This document shows, piece by piece, positions 63,343 to 64,000 of a stretch of DNA of 64,000 nucleotides. Where the stretch lies: contig NC_017249.1 of the NCBI RefSeq assembly GCF_000284375.1, positions 496,001 through 560,000 of the forward strand, written 5' to 3'. Origin of the DNA: Bradyrhizobium japonicum USDA 6 (GTDB lineage Bacteria; Pseudomonadota; Alphaproteobacteria; Rhizobiales; Xanthobacteraceae). The position numbers and the translations under genes are program-made. The notes beneath the pieces were generated by a model, which worked only from the letters and a program-made list of their open reading frames with translations, was not told the DNA's origin and made no database searches. Each line of letters begins with the position of its first letter. Position 1 is the stretch's first letter.

Positions 63343-64000
63343 ATGCTGGTACTGGGCATCGAAACCACCTGCGACGAGACCGCCGCGGCCGTGATCGAGC
63401 GCGCGCCGGACGGCAGCGGCAAGATCCTGTCCAACATCGTGCGGTCCCAGATCGAGGAGCATGCCCGCTTCGGCGGCGTGGTGCCGGAGATCGCCGCGCG
63501 CGCGCATGTCGACGTCCTCGACGGCATCATCGACCGTGCCATGCACGAGGCCGGCATCGACTATGCGCAGCTCAACGGCGTCGCGGCCGCGGCGGGGCCG
63601 GGGCTGATCGGCGGCGTCATCGTCGGCCTCACCACCGCGAAGGCGATCGCGATGGTGCATGACACGCCGCTGGTTGCGGTCAACCATCTCGAAGCGCATG
63701 CACTGACGCCGCGCCTCACCGACGGAATTGAATTTCCCTACTGCCTGTTCCTCGCGTCGGGCGGCCATACCCAGATCGTCGCCGTCACCGGTGTCGGCCA
63801 ATATGTGCGGCTCGGCACCACCGTCGACGACGCGATGGGCGAAGCCTTCGACAAGGTCGCGAAGATGCTGGGCCTGCCCTATCCGGGCGGGCCGCAGGTC
63901 GAACGCGCCGCGGCAAGCGGCGATGCCACCCGCTTCGCCTTCCCGCGCCCGATGCAGGGACGGCCCGATGCCAATTTCTCGCTGTCGGGATTGAAGACGG
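63343..64000 (+). CDS. tsaD: tRNA N6-adenosine threonylcarbamoyltransferase (partial, C-terminus beyond window)
   Basis: The first 219 codons of TsaD, which transfers threonylcarbamoyl to A37 of ANN-decoding tRNAs. The N-terminus [17 protein letters not shown] and the metal-binding HLEAH (about 115-119) are intact, as are [11 protein letters not shown] and [10 protein letters not shown]. The frame is open to the right edge. A TTG at 63325 in frame is an alternative start with AAGG upstream; the ATG at 63343 fits the family's usual beginning. Divergent from hemD. Confidence 0.95.
   Translation, partial: MLVLGIETTCDETAAAVIERAPDGSGKILSNIVRSQIEEHARFGGVVPEIAARAHVDVLDGIIDRAMHEAGIDYAQLNGVAAAAGPGLIGGVIVGLTTAKAIAMVHDTPLVAVNHLEAHALTPRLTDGIEFPYCLFLASGGHTQIVAVTGVGQYVRLGTTVDDAMGEAFDKVAKMLGLPYPGGPQVERAAASGDATRFAFPRPMQGRPDANFSLSGLKT

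Overview
The window reads as an ordinary, gene-dense stretch of core chromosome from an alphaproteobacterium, most likely Bradyrhizobium or a close relative in the Nitrobacteraceae. That rests on high G+C with strong G/C third positions, the protein families present (IalB-like, BacA-type ABC transporter, alphaproteobacterial mitofilin next to hemY and hemD), two C34-anticodon tRNAs that read G-ending codons, and many short palindromic intergenic repeats of the kind common in Bradyrhizobium. I see no integrase, transposase, phage module, CRISPR array, plasmid replication gene or patch of foreign composition. The assignment to genus is inference; no 16S gene is present.

Layout. 1-5.5 kb: a minus-strand pair for a Tat-exported molybdopterin oxidoreductase (cut by the left edge) and its b-type cytochrome, a fasciclin protein, an SDR divergent from malonyl-CoA synthase, and a TauE/SafE permease. 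6.0-9.5 kb: complete sdhCDAB (succinate dehydrogenase). 9.6-18 kb: hybrid histidine kinase, BacA-type ABC transporter, FkbM methyltransferase, VOC protein, a tiny proline-rich protein and a very proline-rich OmpA protein. 18-26.8 kb (all minus): homocysteine methyltransferase-like protein, alkaline phosphatase, argG, PAP2 phosphatase, small membrane protein, rlmN, IalB-like protein and a 2,4-dienoyl-CoA-reductase-like SDR. 27-36.2 kb: quinone oxidoreductase, a membrane TPR/Sel1-like protein with a TAXI binding protein, a DUF1232 protein, phhB, a second doubly anchored TAXI protein, a PhoD-type phosphatase, a lone response regulator and a Crp/Fnr regulator.

36.5-46.5 kb: typA, an amine-oxidase-like flavoprotein, a four-gene membrane/redox operon (hydrolase, DUF2269, SDR-DoxX fusion, DCC protein), a GNAT protein behind a consensus CtrA site, ppa, and the yggT-DUF167-folD operon followed by tRNA-Ala(CGC). 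46.6-59.2 kb: crotonase, glutamine amidotransferase, SDR, TerB-like protein, a hydrolase-P450-adenylate cyclase gene set, an MFS exporter, two tiny four-cysteine secreted proteins, a NodB-type deacetylase, a small secreted protein and tRNA-Thr(CGT). 59.3-64 kb: hemD, alphaproteobacterial mitofilin and hemY in one direction, with tsaD divergent and cut by the right edge.

How it fits together: much is housekeeping (respiration, arginine, tetrapyrroles, one-carbon folate, tRNA and rRNA modification, phosphate handling). The less explained parts are the orphan TAXI proteins, the SDR-DoxX/DUF2269/DCC operon, the paired four-cysteine miniproteins, the cyclase-P450-hydrolase set, and a dense population of mosaic palindromic repeats that fill most gene-free gaps. 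No single clearly new large system was found.
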